A stretch of DNA of 28,576 nt from Amylibacter sp. (GTDB taxonomy: Bacteria > Pseudomonadota > Alphaproteobacteria > Rhodobacterales > Rhodobacteraceae), in assembly GCA_030625465.1 (NCBI GenBank), contig DAOUQS010000002.1:1-28576 (forward strand), read 5' to 3'. Of the stretch, positions 15,591-23,971 are shown piece after piece; position 1 is the stretch's first letter, and every line of letters starts with the position of its first letter. The notes beneath the pieces are model-generated. The model ran no database searches. It was not told the origin of the DNA and was given only the letters and a program-made list of their open reading frames with translations. The position numbers and the translations under genes are program-made.

Positions 15591-17162
15591 TTAACTGCCT
15601 GCAACAGCGTCAGCCCAGGGTGACATAATTTCCGTTGCACCAGTGTTGAGAGTGTTCTTGCGTGATACAGCAGAAGGGCACGCGAAATTGTAAGGATAGA
15701 TGGTGCGTGGAGCTGTTTTGACATTTTTTACCGCTTGCCGGAATTCATGCAAAAATGCATCTGAAAAATGGTCATCTACGATTGTAATATCTGCAAGGCT
15801 GACATCAATTCTAGGCATGTGAAACGCCTTATCCAAATCCATTTGGTAATCCAGAAGCAATGAAGACAGCTGAGCGACCGCAGGCATAATCTTGCGTCCA
15901 CCCGCAGCACCAAGAGCAAACTGCGTTCCATCCGTGCGTTCTAGTAATGTGGGGCAGATGTTCGCCAGACACTTCTTTGATGGGGCTAACGAATTGGGCT
16001 TCCCAGGTTCTGGATCGAACCACATAATCCCGTTATTCATTAGAATTCCACTTTCTGGCAACATTAAACGAGACCCGAAAATTGACAATAAAGTCTGCGT
16101 GACGGCCACCATGTTTCCCGCGCTGTCCACCACGCTGAAATGTGTGGTGCAGCTCGGTGCTGGTTCATGCTCGATATCACCCATTGTTTCGAATCTTTCG
16201 GCATTCGCCTGTCGAATGGCCTTATCAAACGCCACATAAGAGGCGGCATCAGGATCAGAACCAGATGGGTTCCAGCTTTCAAGTAATTCAAAGGTACGCT
16301 GCAATGTAGGTCCAGCCGTCAGCGTAGGAGTGCCGAATATACGATGATCACGATATGTATAAGAAGCTGCATCGACGATGCTGGCCTTGTAGTTTTTGAG
16401 ATCAGAAAGAGTATGCCTTCCGCCCGCCGCATTCAAATCTTTGATGATCGACTGCGCAAGCGATCCTTTGTAAAAGGCATCCGCCCCTTCCGCACCAATT
16501 GTTTCAAGCGACCGGGCAAGGTTAGTGAGATTACAAGTTGTCGATCCAAGTGCTGTCCATGCTGAGGATTTTGGAAACCCATTTTCATCCAGGAAGGTCG
16601 CCTTGGATGCGGGGTATTTCGAAAGGTCTTTTGCAGCAGAGGCCAGGATAAGTTGAGCATACCAATCAACAGTCAGCCCCTGTTTTGCTAAAGCAACCGA
16701 TGGGGCCACTAATTCCTGCCATGATTTTGTGCCAAACGCTTGTAAGGCCAGTTCCATTCCAGCGACTTGACCCGGGATAGCCACAGCTAAAGCACCAAAC
16801 ACGTTCCGATCATCTTTGACCGCTGACCAAGGGAACAAATCGCTCGATTTTCCCTTTGTAATAGGATAATCGGCCAGCTCCAGATTTCCAGGTGACCTCA
16901 TCCCAAATTCGATAACTTTGGCCGTCGGCTCCCCTGCCAGGCGGATAATCATATAGCCACCACCGCCAATCCCACTCATCCATGGCTCTACCGCGCCTAA
17001 TGCAAAAGACGTGGCGATAGCGGCATCAATGGCGTTGCCCCCTTTAGTCAGCACATCGGCACCAACTTTTGAGGCTATCCGGTTTTGTGAGGCCACAATC
17101 CCGTGTTCACTTTTGACAGCGGGTTTACGGACTTGCCAACTAGACGAAAGAGCTTTGCTCAT
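15591..17162 (-). CDS. gamma-glutamyltransferase-family Ntn hydrolase, divergent active site
   Basis: A 523-residue member of the gamma-glutamyltranspeptidase family, which matures by self-cleavage before a threonine. The nucleophile would be Thr339 in PSCTTHFSVVDSAGN, giving a large subunit of 338 and a small one of 185 residues. The N-terminal family motif GGNAIDAAIATSFALGAVEP and GIGGGGYMI are intact. Two usual substrate features differ. The arginine of the FREMAP motif, which grips the glutamyl carboxylate, is replaced (EFGMRSP, residues 85-91). The oxyanion Ser-Ser of the SSMSP motif is replaced by LANICP (399-404). No signal peptide is seen, so it probably acts in the cytoplasm. It is the last gene of the ABC operon and overlaps the ATPase gene by ATGA. 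It may be a GGT-like acylase or peptidase rather than a true transpeptidase. Confidence 0.83.
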   Translation of the reverse strand: MSKALSSSWQVRKPAVKSEHGIVASQNRIASKVGADVLTKGGNAIDAAIATSFALGAVEPWMSGIGGGGYMIIRLAGEPTAKVIEFGMRSPGNLELADYPITKGKSSDLFPWSAVKDDRNVFGALAVAIPGQVAGMELALQAFGTKSWQELVAPSVALAKQGLTVDWYAQLILASAAKDLSKYPASKATFLDENGFPKSSAWTALGSTTCNLTNLARSLETIGAEGADAFYKGSLAQSIIKDLNAAGGRHTLSDLKNYKASIVDAASYTYRDHRIFGTPTLTAGPTLQRTFELLESWNPSGSDPDAASYVAFDKAIRQANAERFETMGDIEHEPAPSCTTHFSVVDSAGNMVAVTQTLLSIFGSRLMLPESGILMNNGIMWFDPEPGKPNSLAPSKKCLANICPTLLERTDGTQFALGAAGGRKIMPAVAQLSSLLLDYQMDLDKAFHMPRIDVSLADITIVDDHFSDAFLHEFRQAVKNVKTAPRTIYPYNFACPSAVSRKNTLNTGATEIMSPWADAVAGS

Positions 17163-18154
17163 TCAAAGGTACCTGCCAGCTTGGGGTCTTTCATGTGACA
17201 GGTCACGTAGCCAGGGTTCTGCAGATGCTTGGAGGGTTGTTTTTCCGAACAGATGCCTTTCGCATGGGGGCATCTAGGGTGGAATGTACAGCCAGATGGC
17301 GGATCAACCGGGTTTGGGAAAGTGCCGCTCATGTGAACGTCAGGAATACCCAATGAGGGCACCGGCGTAAGGATTGATTCAAGTAAAGCACGCGTATATG
17401 GGTGGCCTGGGTTTTCAAATATGCGTGTCGTCGGGGCCTGTTCTGCAACCCGGCCTAGATACATGACGGCCACCCGTGTGGCGATGTGCTCAATTACTGC
17501 AAGGTTATGGCTGATGAAGAGATAGGTCAGGCCCAATTCTTTTTGCAAATCCATCAGCAAGTTGAGGATTTGCGATTGAACAGAAACATCCAAAGCCGAA
17601 GTCGGCTCGTCACAGATCACGATCTCAGGGCGCATAATCAGGGCACGTGCAATGGCGATGCGTTGCCTTTGACCGCCCGACATCTGGCTTGGGCTTGCAT
17701 CGATTAGGCGGCGTGGCAGACCGACGAGGTCAAGTATTTCCGCGACTTTGCCATCCCATTCAGATTTGTCGCCTATACTATGCACTCGCAACGGTAAAGA
17801 CACGATATCGCGGACCGATTTGCGCGGATTAAGCGATGAATAAGGGTCTTGGAAAATTGGCTGAATGCGCCGCGCAATCCACTTGCGATCGTGCGTTGCA
17901 TGGGCCTGGCCAAAGACTTCGACGTTACCACTGGATGGTTGCATAAGGCCTAGCAAAATTTTGGCCAACGTACTTTTGCCACATCCAGACTCTCCGACAA
18001 GGCCCAAAACCTCACCCTTGCGCAGTTGCAGATCAACATTATCCAGCGCATGCAAGGATTTTGGCTTACCAAAAATCCCCTGAGAGAGTGAAAAAACTTT
18101 TGTAACCCCCTTGAGTTCAAGTGCAATGTTGCTTTCTGGTGCCATGTTCATCAT
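17159..18154 (-). CDS. peptide-type ABC transporter ATP-binding protein (DppF/OppF-like)
   Basis: A 331-residue ATPase of the dipeptide/oligopeptide ABC importer class. The Walker A loop is GESGCGKST at about residues 54-62, the Q-loop is in IFQDPYSSLNPR, the signature is SGGQRQRIAIARAL, and Walker B is IVICDEPTSALD. The C-terminal family extension with GCTFHPRCPHAKGIC carries the cysteines typical of the oligopeptide-transport C-terminal region. The start at ATG 18154 overlaps the stop of the preceding ATPase gene in an ATGA and sits four bases after GGAGG. A GTG at 18166 would lie on that ribosome site and is less likely. It pairs with the other ATPase to energise the two permeases. Confidence 0.9.
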   Translation of the reverse strand: MMNMAPESNIALELKGVTKVFSLSQGIFGKPKSLHALDNVDLQLRKGEVLGLVGESGCGKSTLAKILLGLMQPSSGNVEVFGQAHATHDRKWIARRIQPIFQDPYSSLNPRKSVRDIVSLPLRVHSIGDKSEWDGKVAEILDLVGLPRRLIDASPSQMSGGQRQRIAIARALIMRPEIVICDEPTSALDVSVQSQILNLLMDLQKELGLTYLFISHNLAVIEHIATRVAVMYLGRVAEQAPTTRIFENPGHPYTRALLESILTPVPSLGIPDVHMSGTFPNPVDPPSGCTFHPRCPHAKGICSEKQPSKHLQNPGYVTCHMKDPKLAGTFE

Positions 18155-19149
18155 GCGACCTCCCACGTGAGTGCTTTGAGTTTTGAGGCTTCATGAATGC
18201 AACGACAGGTGTGGCCACTTTCCCTATCCGTCAACGTGGGTTCAGTCGCACACGCGTCTTGTGCATAGGGGCACCGCGAGCGGAAACCACACCCGTCAAT
18301 GCCGCCAATCAACGATGGCACAATGCCGGGAATAGACCCAAGGCGGGATCCGCGATCGGTTTTTCCGGGCACGGGAATACACGACAGTAATCCCTTGGTG
18401 TAGGGATGCATCGGCGCGTTGAATATTTGTTCGGCAGTCCCGGTTTCAACAAATGTGCCTGCATACATTACTGCAATCTTATCAGCGATGCGCGCAACCA
18501 CACCAAGGTCATGTGTGATAAAGATCATGGCCATGCCAAGTTCAGCCTGAAGCTCTTTGATCATCCGCAGGATTTGCGCTTGAATTGTCACATCAAGCGC
18601 CGTTGTCGGTTCATCGGCAATGATCAGATCTGGTGTGCACATAAGACTCATCGCGATCATGACCCGTTGCCGCAAACCACCGGAAAGTTGGTGGGGATAT
18701 TGCGGCAGGCGGCTGGCCGCAGCCGTTATTCCTACCTTTTCCAATAGAAGAATAGCACGGTCTCGCGCGGTTGATCGGGACACGCCCTTGTGCCGTATTA
18801 ATCCTTCCATCAGTTGGTTGCCGATGGTGTAGGCAGGGTTGAGCGATGTCATCGGCTCCTGAAAAATCATCGCCATGTCATTGCCACGAATTGCAGACAT
18901 TTGCCGCTCCGACAAACCAGTAAGGTCTTTGCCTGCGAACTCCAGCCGATCAGCCTTTCGCTGGGCAATTTTCGGCAACAAACCCATGATAGCAAGAGAT
19001 GTCAGTGACTTACCGCACCCAGACTCACCCACGACACACAGGGTTTCACCTTTTTTCAGATCAAACGAGATACCCCGAACAGGTAGAAGCTGACCTGCTG
19101 CAAGTGGTATTTCGACGCGTAGGTTTTTAACCGATAGTAAATTTTCCAT
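18151..19149 (-). CDS. peptide-type ABC transporter ATP-binding protein (DppD/OppD-like)
   Basis: A 332-residue ATPase. Walker A is GESGCGKS at residues 41-48, followed by IFQEPMTSLNPA, the signature LSGGLRQRVMIAMSL and Walker B LIIADEPTTALD. The oligopeptide C-terminal extension is seen as GIVPSLIGGIDGCGFRSRCPYAQDAC. It is the first of two tandem ATPase genes, which is usual for Dpp/Opp systems. AGGAGGGG lies just before ATG 19149; the permease gene ends nine bases upstream of it. Substrate cannot be deduced from the ATPase. Confidence 0.91.
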   Translation of the reverse strand: MENLLSVKNLRVEIPLAAGQLLPVRGISFDLKKGETLCVVGESGCGKSLTSLAIMGLLPKIAQRKADRLEFAGKDLTGLSERQMSAIRGNDMAMIFQEPMTSLNPAYTIGNQLMEGLIRHKGVSRSTARDRAILLLEKVGITAAASRLPQYPHQLSGGLRQRVMIAMSLMCTPDLIIADEPTTALDVTIQAQILRMIKELQAELGMAMIFITHDLGVVARIADKIAVMYAGTFVETGTAEQIFNAPMHPYTKGLLSCIPVPGKTDRGSRLGSIPGIVPSLIGGIDGCGFRSRCPYAQDACATEPTLTDRESGHTCRCIHEASKLKALTWEVA

Positions 19150-19158
19150 GCGCCCCTC

Positions 19159-20055
19159 CTAGTTTCTGTTTTCTGGGGCAGTGACGTCACGAATTCCGTC
19201 GCCCAGCATGTTAATGGCAAAGATAAGGGTAAATAAAGCAACCCCGGGAATGGTGATCAGCCAAGGCTCAAACAAAAGCATGTCTTTGCCTTCAGAAATC
19301 ATCAACCCCCAAGAGGGCAACGGCGGTTGAACCCCAAGCCCAAGAAACGAAAGTGCGGCTTCAAGAACGATGGCATGGGCCATTTCCAAAGTCACAACCA
19401 CAATTAGGCTATTAAGTACATTTGGCATGATCTCGGTCAGCAGGATACGCGGTGTTGAACACCCCAACGCCTTGGCAGAAGTGATGTAATCAAGATCGCG
19501 AATTTGCATGGTGCACGACCGCATCACTACGGCGAACCGATCCCACAGTAAAAGACCTAACACCGTAACAACGACAAACAAAGAGCCCCCAAAAAGTGCG
19601 ACGACAGCGAGTGCGACCAGAACGACAGGCATCGATAATCGCACCGTGATCAAGAACATAACCACCGCATCGACCTTGCCGCCAAAATACCCTGCAGAAA
19701 CGCCCATAATAGTGCCGATCATACCTGAAATCAGCGCAGCCACGATGCCGATAAGCAGTGATATACGGGCCCCGTATAGTAGGCGGGATAGGTAGTCGCG
19801 GCCTAAATGGTCTGTGCCAAGGATGTGATCCCATCCACCGCCATCCATCCAGACCGGGCTTGCAAAGCGGTTTGTCAGTTCTTGGACGTAAGGATCATGG
19901 GGGGCGATAACGCCAGCCAACAATGCACAAAGAACGATCAAGGTAAGAATACCACCGCCAATCGTAAGGCCTAAATGCCCAAAAATACGCTGCCTTAACT
20001 GCGCCGCCCAGGATGGGCCACCAGTTTCTGGTGCGTTAATTGTTTGTTCAGTCAT
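19159..20055 (-). CDS. peptide-type ABC transporter permease (DppC/OppC-like)
   Basis: A membrane permease of 298 residues when started at ATG 20055 (MTEQTINAPE). That start comes one base after the stop of the preceding permease gene and has GGTGG upstream; the longer frame overlaps that gene. Features of the DppC class are the N-terminal helix (LTIGGGILTLIVLCALLAGVIAPHDP), HILGTDHLGRDYLSRLLYGARISL just before the permease domain, and the EAA-type loop SAKALGCSTPRILLTEIMPN. It forms the membrane channel together with the DppB-like protein. Confidence 0.9.
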   Translation of the reverse strand: MTEQTINAPETGGPSWAAQLRQRIFGHLGLTIGGGILTLIVLCALLAGVIAPHDPYVQELTNRFASPVWMDGGGWDHILGTDHLGRDYLSRLLYGARISLLIGIVAALISGMIGTIMGVSAGYFGGKVDAVVMFLITVRLSMPVVLVALAVVALFGGSLFVVVTVLGLLLWDRFAVVMRSCTMQIRDLDYITSAKALGCSTPRILLTEIMPNVLNSLIVVVTLEMAHAIVLEAALSFLGLGVQPPLPSWGLMISEGKDMLLFEPWLITIPGVALFTLIFAINMLGDGIRDVTAPENRN

Positions 20056-20056
20056 A

Positions 20057-20974
20057 TCATGCCACCCGGATACGAGGGTCAAGCCAGGCATTCAGCAAAT
20101 CGGCCAAAAGCGTTAACAAGACGTATATTAGAGAAAAGATGAGGATCAGAGCTTGGACGACTGGAAAGTCATTACGGCTAATCGATTCAAATGCTAGGAA
20201 TCCGGCGCCGTTTAAAGCAAAGATGCTCTCGATAATTACTGACCCGCCCAGCATAAAACCAAGCTGTACAGCAGCCAATCCAACAACCGGGATTACTGCG
20301 TTGCGTAGCGCGTGTTTGAACAACACTTTACCAGGGCGAATACCTTTTGCCCTAGCGGTTCGGATATAGTCCGCACGCAAAACTTCCAACATCCCCGCAC
20401 GTGTCAAACGCATGATCGCAGGTGTCGCATAATACCCCAGAACGATTGTAGGTAGGATGAAGTGTTGCCAACTGTCGGATCCCGACACGGGAACCCATCT
20501 AAGCTTTACTGCGAAGGTGACAATCAGAATTAACCCAAACCAGAAACTGGGTATCGCCTGGCCAATAACAGAAATAAACAGGGCAATGCGATCGAATAAG
20601 CTATTAGGTTTAACGGCGGCAAGCACCCCTAGAGGGATCGACAGTAGGATTGCAAAACTGATGGCGCTCAGGCCAAGTATCATTGTCGTTGGCATTTTTT
20701 CGGCAATGAGGTTGATCACTGGAGTTTTGAAATAATAGCTTGTGCCAAAGTCGCCAGCCAGCGCATTTTTCAACCAAAACAAGTATTGCTCCATCACTGG
20801 GCGGTCGAACCCATATTGGGTGCGAATGGCATGAATATCGGCATCAGTAGCACCTTCACCCGCCAGTGCTATTGCCGGGTCACCAGCAAGAAACAAGAGT
20901 GAAAAACTAATGAGCGAGACTGTAAGTGCGACCAGCGCTGCCAAGGCTAACCGCTTTAGAAAAAAGTGTAACAT
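20057..20974 (-). CDS. peptide-type ABC transporter permease (DppB/OppB-like)
   Basis: A 305-residue permease of the DppB class. It starts with one membrane helix (ALAALVALTVSLISFSLLFLAGDPA), then shows the family stretch GFDRPVMEQYLFWLKNALAGDFGTSY. The EAA-type loop is TARAKGIRPGKVLFKHALRNAVIPV, and the protein ends with LADLLNAWLDPRIRV, which is the normal C-terminus. AAAGGA lies eight bases before ATG 20974. It is separated from the binding-protein gene by a strong hairpin with a T-run, so its level may depend on read-through. Confidence 0.91.
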   Translation of the reverse strand: MLHFFLKRLALAALVALTVSLISFSLLFLAGDPAIALAGEGATDADIHAIRTQYGFDRPVMEQYLFWLKNALAGDFGTSYYFKTPVINLIAEKMPTTMILGLSAISFAILLSIPLGVLAAVKPNSLFDRIALFISVIGQAIPSFWFGLILIVTFAVKLRWVPVSGSDSWQHFILPTIVLGYYATPAIMRLTRAGMLEVLRADYIRTARAKGIRPGKVLFKHALRNAVIPVVGLAAVQLGFMLGGSVIIESIFALNGAGFLAFESISRNDFPVVQALILIFSLIYVLLTLLADLLNAWLDPRIRVA

Positions 20975-20988
20975 GGGTCACATCCTTT

Positions 20989-21020
20989 AAAAAAAGGCCT
21001 GCCGCACGCGGCGGCAGGCC
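20989..21020 (-). terminator. terminator-like hairpin between binding-protein and permease genes
   Basis: On the transcribed strand a perfect 10-bp stem (GGCCTGCCGC / GCGGCAGGCC) with a 5-base loop is followed directly by seven T. This is a textbook intrinsic terminator placed 28 bases after the binding-protein stop and just ahead of the permease ribosome site. Partial termination would give an excess of binding protein over permease. Confidence 0.82.
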
Positions 21021-21048
21021 ATAAGTTCAGGGGTAAATTATTATACAC

Positions 21049-22560
21049 TTATTTCCAGGAAGCGTTGAAGAAACGCGGAATTTCATCTGAGGTCGGGGTA
21101 AATTCAAGACCCGCACCATAGATATAGTTCGTGTTGTAAGAAAATAATGGTAGCCAATATACTTGTTCAGCAATTCGCTTGAGCGCCATTGAATACAGCT
21201 CCTCACGACGTGCAGCATCTGTAATGCTGTCCGCTTCTGTCAGCCATTCAATGATCTGCGGGTCTCGTGCATAATCATCCTTACCACCCTTGAAAAAGTT
21301 ACTGGTAATTGCTGAAACGTCGTTAATCGAGAACGATCCCCAAGTCATGAACTGGAATGGAATTTCGCCATTCTGTACCTTGTCACGTAGGGCTGCGTAT
21401 TTCAGATAGTTCAGTGAAGTAGTGATGCCAACATTTGACAAATTAGCCATCATTACTTCTGCGTAATCACGATTACGATAAGCTGCGAAGGGCGTTTCAA
21501 ACCCGTCAGCATATCCGGCTTCTGTTAGTAACTCGCGTGCTTTTTCTGGATTGAAGTCATAAGTGGGGATGTCTTGCTCGCAGCCAAACTGGCTTGGAAA
21601 ACAAGCTGAATTAACGACAATAGACGCTCCTTTAAGTAGGGAGTCTACAATACCCTGCCGATCAATAGCATGGGCTACAGCACGGCGAACGCGAACATCG
21701 TCAAATGGGGTATCCCCGTATCGATCAGAGGCATCAAAACCGATATAACCAATGCGCATTGTGCTCTCGTTTGACACAACAAAATCACCTAGCGTTTTGA
21801 ACCGTTCTGCCTGATCCGCTGGCACCTGCCAGATCCAATCGACGCCACCAGAAATCAACTCTGCAAACTGTGTGTTCGTTTCGGGAATGAACCGCCATGT
21901 AATTTCTTCAATGGAAGCTTTCCCCTTGGGGCTATCAGAATGATAATCAGCGTAGCGCTTCAAGTCTATGCGCTCTCCCTGTTTTTGGCCGGTCACTTTA
22001 TAGGGGCCAGTGCCAATTGGGGCAGTTCCCATACCTTCAGTACCCACTTCAGAAAAGTACTCGTTGGGATAAATAACAACAGGCCCTGCCAAATATTCAA
22101 AGGCAGCTGGGAACGGCTCTTTCAATAAAATGCGAACGGTGAAATCATCCACTTTCTCAGCACCAGCAATCCAAGAGGCGTTGCGCTGTGGCTTTACAGC
22201 ATTGGCTGGATCAGCAATATAATTCATCGTAAAGACAACATCATCAGCATTGAAAGCTTCGCCGTTGTGAAACTTCACACCTTCGCGAAGGTTGAATTCA
22301 AGAGTTTTATCGTCAACCCAACGCCATTCCGTCGCAAGGTTTCCAACATACTTGCCACTTGCGGGGTCACGATACATAAGGCCATCCCATATATGCCGAG
22401 CAAGGATAACGCCCCCCCGCGAAGAATTTTGGTACGCGTCCAATGATTCAAGTTCGCGTGGAAATGCGACAGTTAAGTTGTTATCGGCACCGCTCGCCAT
22501 TGCAGGGGTAATAGATAAAGCTGAATGAGCAATCATTGCAGCAAGTAAGATGTGTTTCAT
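21049..22560 (-). CDS. ABC transporter substrate-binding protein, family 5 (DppA/OppA-like)
   Basis: A 503-residue periplasmic binding protein of extracellular solute-binding family 5. The start at ATG 22560 follows GGGAGAAAAC and gives a signal peptide (MKHILLAAMIAHSALS) with likely cleavage after AMA at residue 22. Typical stretches are RELESLDAYQNS, EFNLREGVKFHNGEAFNADDVVFT, GTAPIGTGPYKV, and RVRRAVAHAIDRQGIVDSLLKG. The family binds peptides, glutathione, nickel complexes and similar ligands. With a GGT-like enzyme encoded in the same operon, a gamma-glutamyl or other amide-containing ligand is plausible but not shown. It is the first gene of the six-gene operon, downstream of clustered ATTGCA motifs. 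Confidence 0.9.
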   Translation of the reverse strand: MKHILLAAMIAHSALSITPAMASGADNNLTVAFPRELESLDAYQNSSRGGVILARHIWDGLMYRDPASGKYVGNLATEWRWVDDKTLEFNLREGVKFHNGEAFNADDVVFTMNYIADPANAVKPQRNASWIAGAEKVDDFTVRILLKEPFPAAFEYLAGPVVIYPNEYFSEVGTEGMGTAPIGTGPYKVTGQKQGERIDLKRYADYHSDSPKGKASIEEITWRFIPETNTQFAELISGGVDWIWQVPADQAERFKTLGDFVVSNESTMRIGYIGFDASDRYGDTPFDDVRVRRAVAHAIDRQGIVDSLLKGASIVVNSACFPSQFGCEQDIPTYDFNPEKARELLTEAGYADGFETPFAAYRNRDYAEVMMANLSNVGITTSLNYLKYAALRDKVQNGEIPFQFMTWGSFSINDVSAITSNFFKGGKDDYARDPQIIEWLTEADSITDAARREELYSMALKRIAEQVYWLPLFSYNTNYIYGAGLEFTPTSDEIPRFFNASWK

Positions 22561-22572
22561 GTTTTCTCCCAA

Positions 22573-22614
22573 ATTGCATTGCAATATTTATTATTGCATT
22601 ACGACTCATTGCAC
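22573..22614. promoter_or_regulatory. cluster of ATTGCA motifs before the ABC operon (candidate IclR operator)
   Basis: Four copies of ATTGCA occur in 42 bases starting at 22573, 22578, 22593 and 22608; the second is the palindrome ATTGCAAT. They start three bases before the ribosome site of the binding-protein gene and probably overlap its promoter: TTGTGC, 17 bases, TAATAA can be read on the minus strand inside the cluster. The same core occurs before the amidase gene, on the other side of the IclR gene. Confidence 0.5.
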
Positions 22615-22739
22615 AATCCCAACGTTAAGTCAACAACTCTGCAAAAACCATATAGCTCAGCCGGCACGCCCCCATTTTTGATGGAGCCACTTGTGGAATT
22701 ACGGGGCTATTCTTAGTTTCATTGTGGAGGGATTTATAT

Positions 22740-23519
22740 TTACGTGGCCAACATTATCTCTCTTGCGGTATCCCTTACAATCGGCGCGACCTTTTGGGCC
22801 ATATCCTGCCGTGTAAAATCTGACGTACTACACATGACGGTCACGGTCCCATGAGTAAACCCATTCGAGTCGATGAGCGGCACAGCCAAATTAATATCTC
22901 CGAGCCTAAGCTCTTCTTCTGTAATGCAGTACCCTTTTAATCGAGTTTCCTGCACGTCCGCAAGAACCTCTTCTATGGTCACTTTTGAATAGGGTGTAAC
23001 TTTTTTCATATCGTATTTTTTTAATATTTTACGCACCTGTTCGTCTGGAAGCGAAGATAGAAGCACTCTTCCAGTCGTATTACTATACAAAGGCACCTTG
23101 AAACCTGGGTGCGCATTCTGAAACACCACTTTATTGCTTTGCAGTGGGATAATATACAGTGCCTCATGGCCATGCATGCAGCCCACCCCCACTCTCCCAT
23201 CAATCTTCCTGCGTAAGTCGAAAATGAACGGCGTGGCTCTAGTGACAAGAGGATCTACCCTCAAAAAACTATTAGCAGGTTCCAATACTTTCATAGAGAG
23301 AGAGAAACGGCGCGATGCAACATCTTTCTCTAAATAGCCTAACAAATTTAGTGTATGAATGTAGCGCTGAACTGCGCTCTTTTCCATCCCGGTTCGCTCC
23401 ATAACATCAGATAGACCAAGGTCACGTCTGTCAGTGCCAAAAGCCTCCAAAACAGAGAATGCTTTTTCCACTGACGCGACAAACAACCTATCTACTCTAG
23501 TCTCATCCTTGCTTTTCAT
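22740..23519 (-). CDS. IclR-family transcriptional regulator
   Basis: A 259-residue regulator. The N-terminal winged helix covers residues about 10-72 (VEKAFSVLEAFGTDRRDLGLSDV, then MEKSAVQRYIHTLNLLGYLEKD). The C-terminal IclR effector domain covers about 80-255, with GRVGVGCMHGHEALYI, PLYSNTTGRVLLSSLPDEQVRKIL, GYCITEEELRLGDINLAVPL and the closing helix. Such proteins bind small aromatic or organic acids. ATG 23519 follows AGGGGATAAGCT. It lies in the same direction as the ABC/GGT operon, 179 bases upstream of it, and is divergent from the amidase. It is the obvious candidate for control of both. Confidence 0.9.
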   Translation of the reverse strand: MKSKDETRVDRLFVASVEKAFSVLEAFGTDRRDLGLSDVMERTGMEKSAVQRYIHTLNLLGYLEKDVASRRFSLSMKVLEPANSFLRVDPLVTRATPFIFDLRRKIDGRVGVGCMHGHEALYIIPLQSNKVVFQNAHPGFKVPLYSNTTGRVLLSSLPDEQVRKILKKYDMKKVTPYSKVTIEEVLADVQETRLKGYCITEEELRLGDINLAVPLIDSNGFTHGTVTVMCSTSDFTRQDMAQKVAPIVRDTAREIMLAT

Positions 23520-23611
23520 AGCTTATCCCCTGATGCAAAATATCAACCAATCGCCATGGTGATACCAAGTATTGAAAGTTAAATCATTGACAATATTTTA
23601 CTTTAATATAA

Positions 23612-23644
23612 ATTGCAATGCACAACATTGTATTGCAATACAAT
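23612..23644. promoter_or_regulatory. palindromic ATTGCAAT operator pair between IclR gene and amidase
   Basis: ATTGTATTGCAATACAAT at 23627-23644 is a perfect 18-bp palindrome. A second ATTGCAAT palindrome lies at 23612-23619, and their centres are exactly 20 bases apart, about two helical turns. The pair sits about 100 bases upstream of the IclR start. The core matches the motif cluster before the ABC operon at 22573-22614. This suggests autoregulation and co-regulation by the IclR protein. Confidence 0.55.
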
Positions 23645-23652
23645 AAATGTAA

Positions 23653-23967
23653 CATAACGCTACAGAAAGCACTTGGTTTCCAGTCACCGAAGATGGATTG
23701 AATAAAATCGAACGCTCTAAGATTATAAGTATGGCATCAGATGAAAAGGCCAAAGAAGTCGCCATAATTCCCAGCCTAGGCGGCTCTCTTCCAAACGCCG
23801 GGTTTTCAAAGGTGCTGGGTATACCCACAGTCTGGATTCCACATTCCCTTCCAAACTGTCGGCAACATGCCCCCGGTGAGCATTTGCTTGAAGATGTAGT
23901 CGAGGAGTCACTTAGAATGATGGCAGGACTCTTTTGGGACATCGGAAGATTAGAACAGGCGGAATGA
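23653..23967 (+). pseudogene. C-terminal remnant of an M20-family peptidase
   Basis: An open stretch of 104 codons without an ATG start in the right place resembles only the last part of an M20 peptidase/deacylase. It holds a segment like TEDGLNKIERSKIISMA, then IIPSLGGSLPNAGFSKVLGIPTVWIPHSLPNCRQHAPGEHLLED. The glycine-rich turn and the late histidine before APGEH match the metal-binding end of that family. The catalytic domain and the first metal ligands are missing; an in-frame TAA at 23650 and the AT-rich regulatory region replace them. It ends four bases before the amidase start, so the complete gene was probably once coupled to the amidase. A short functional protein is possible but unlikely. 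Confidence 0.65.
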
Positions 23968-23971
23968 TATC

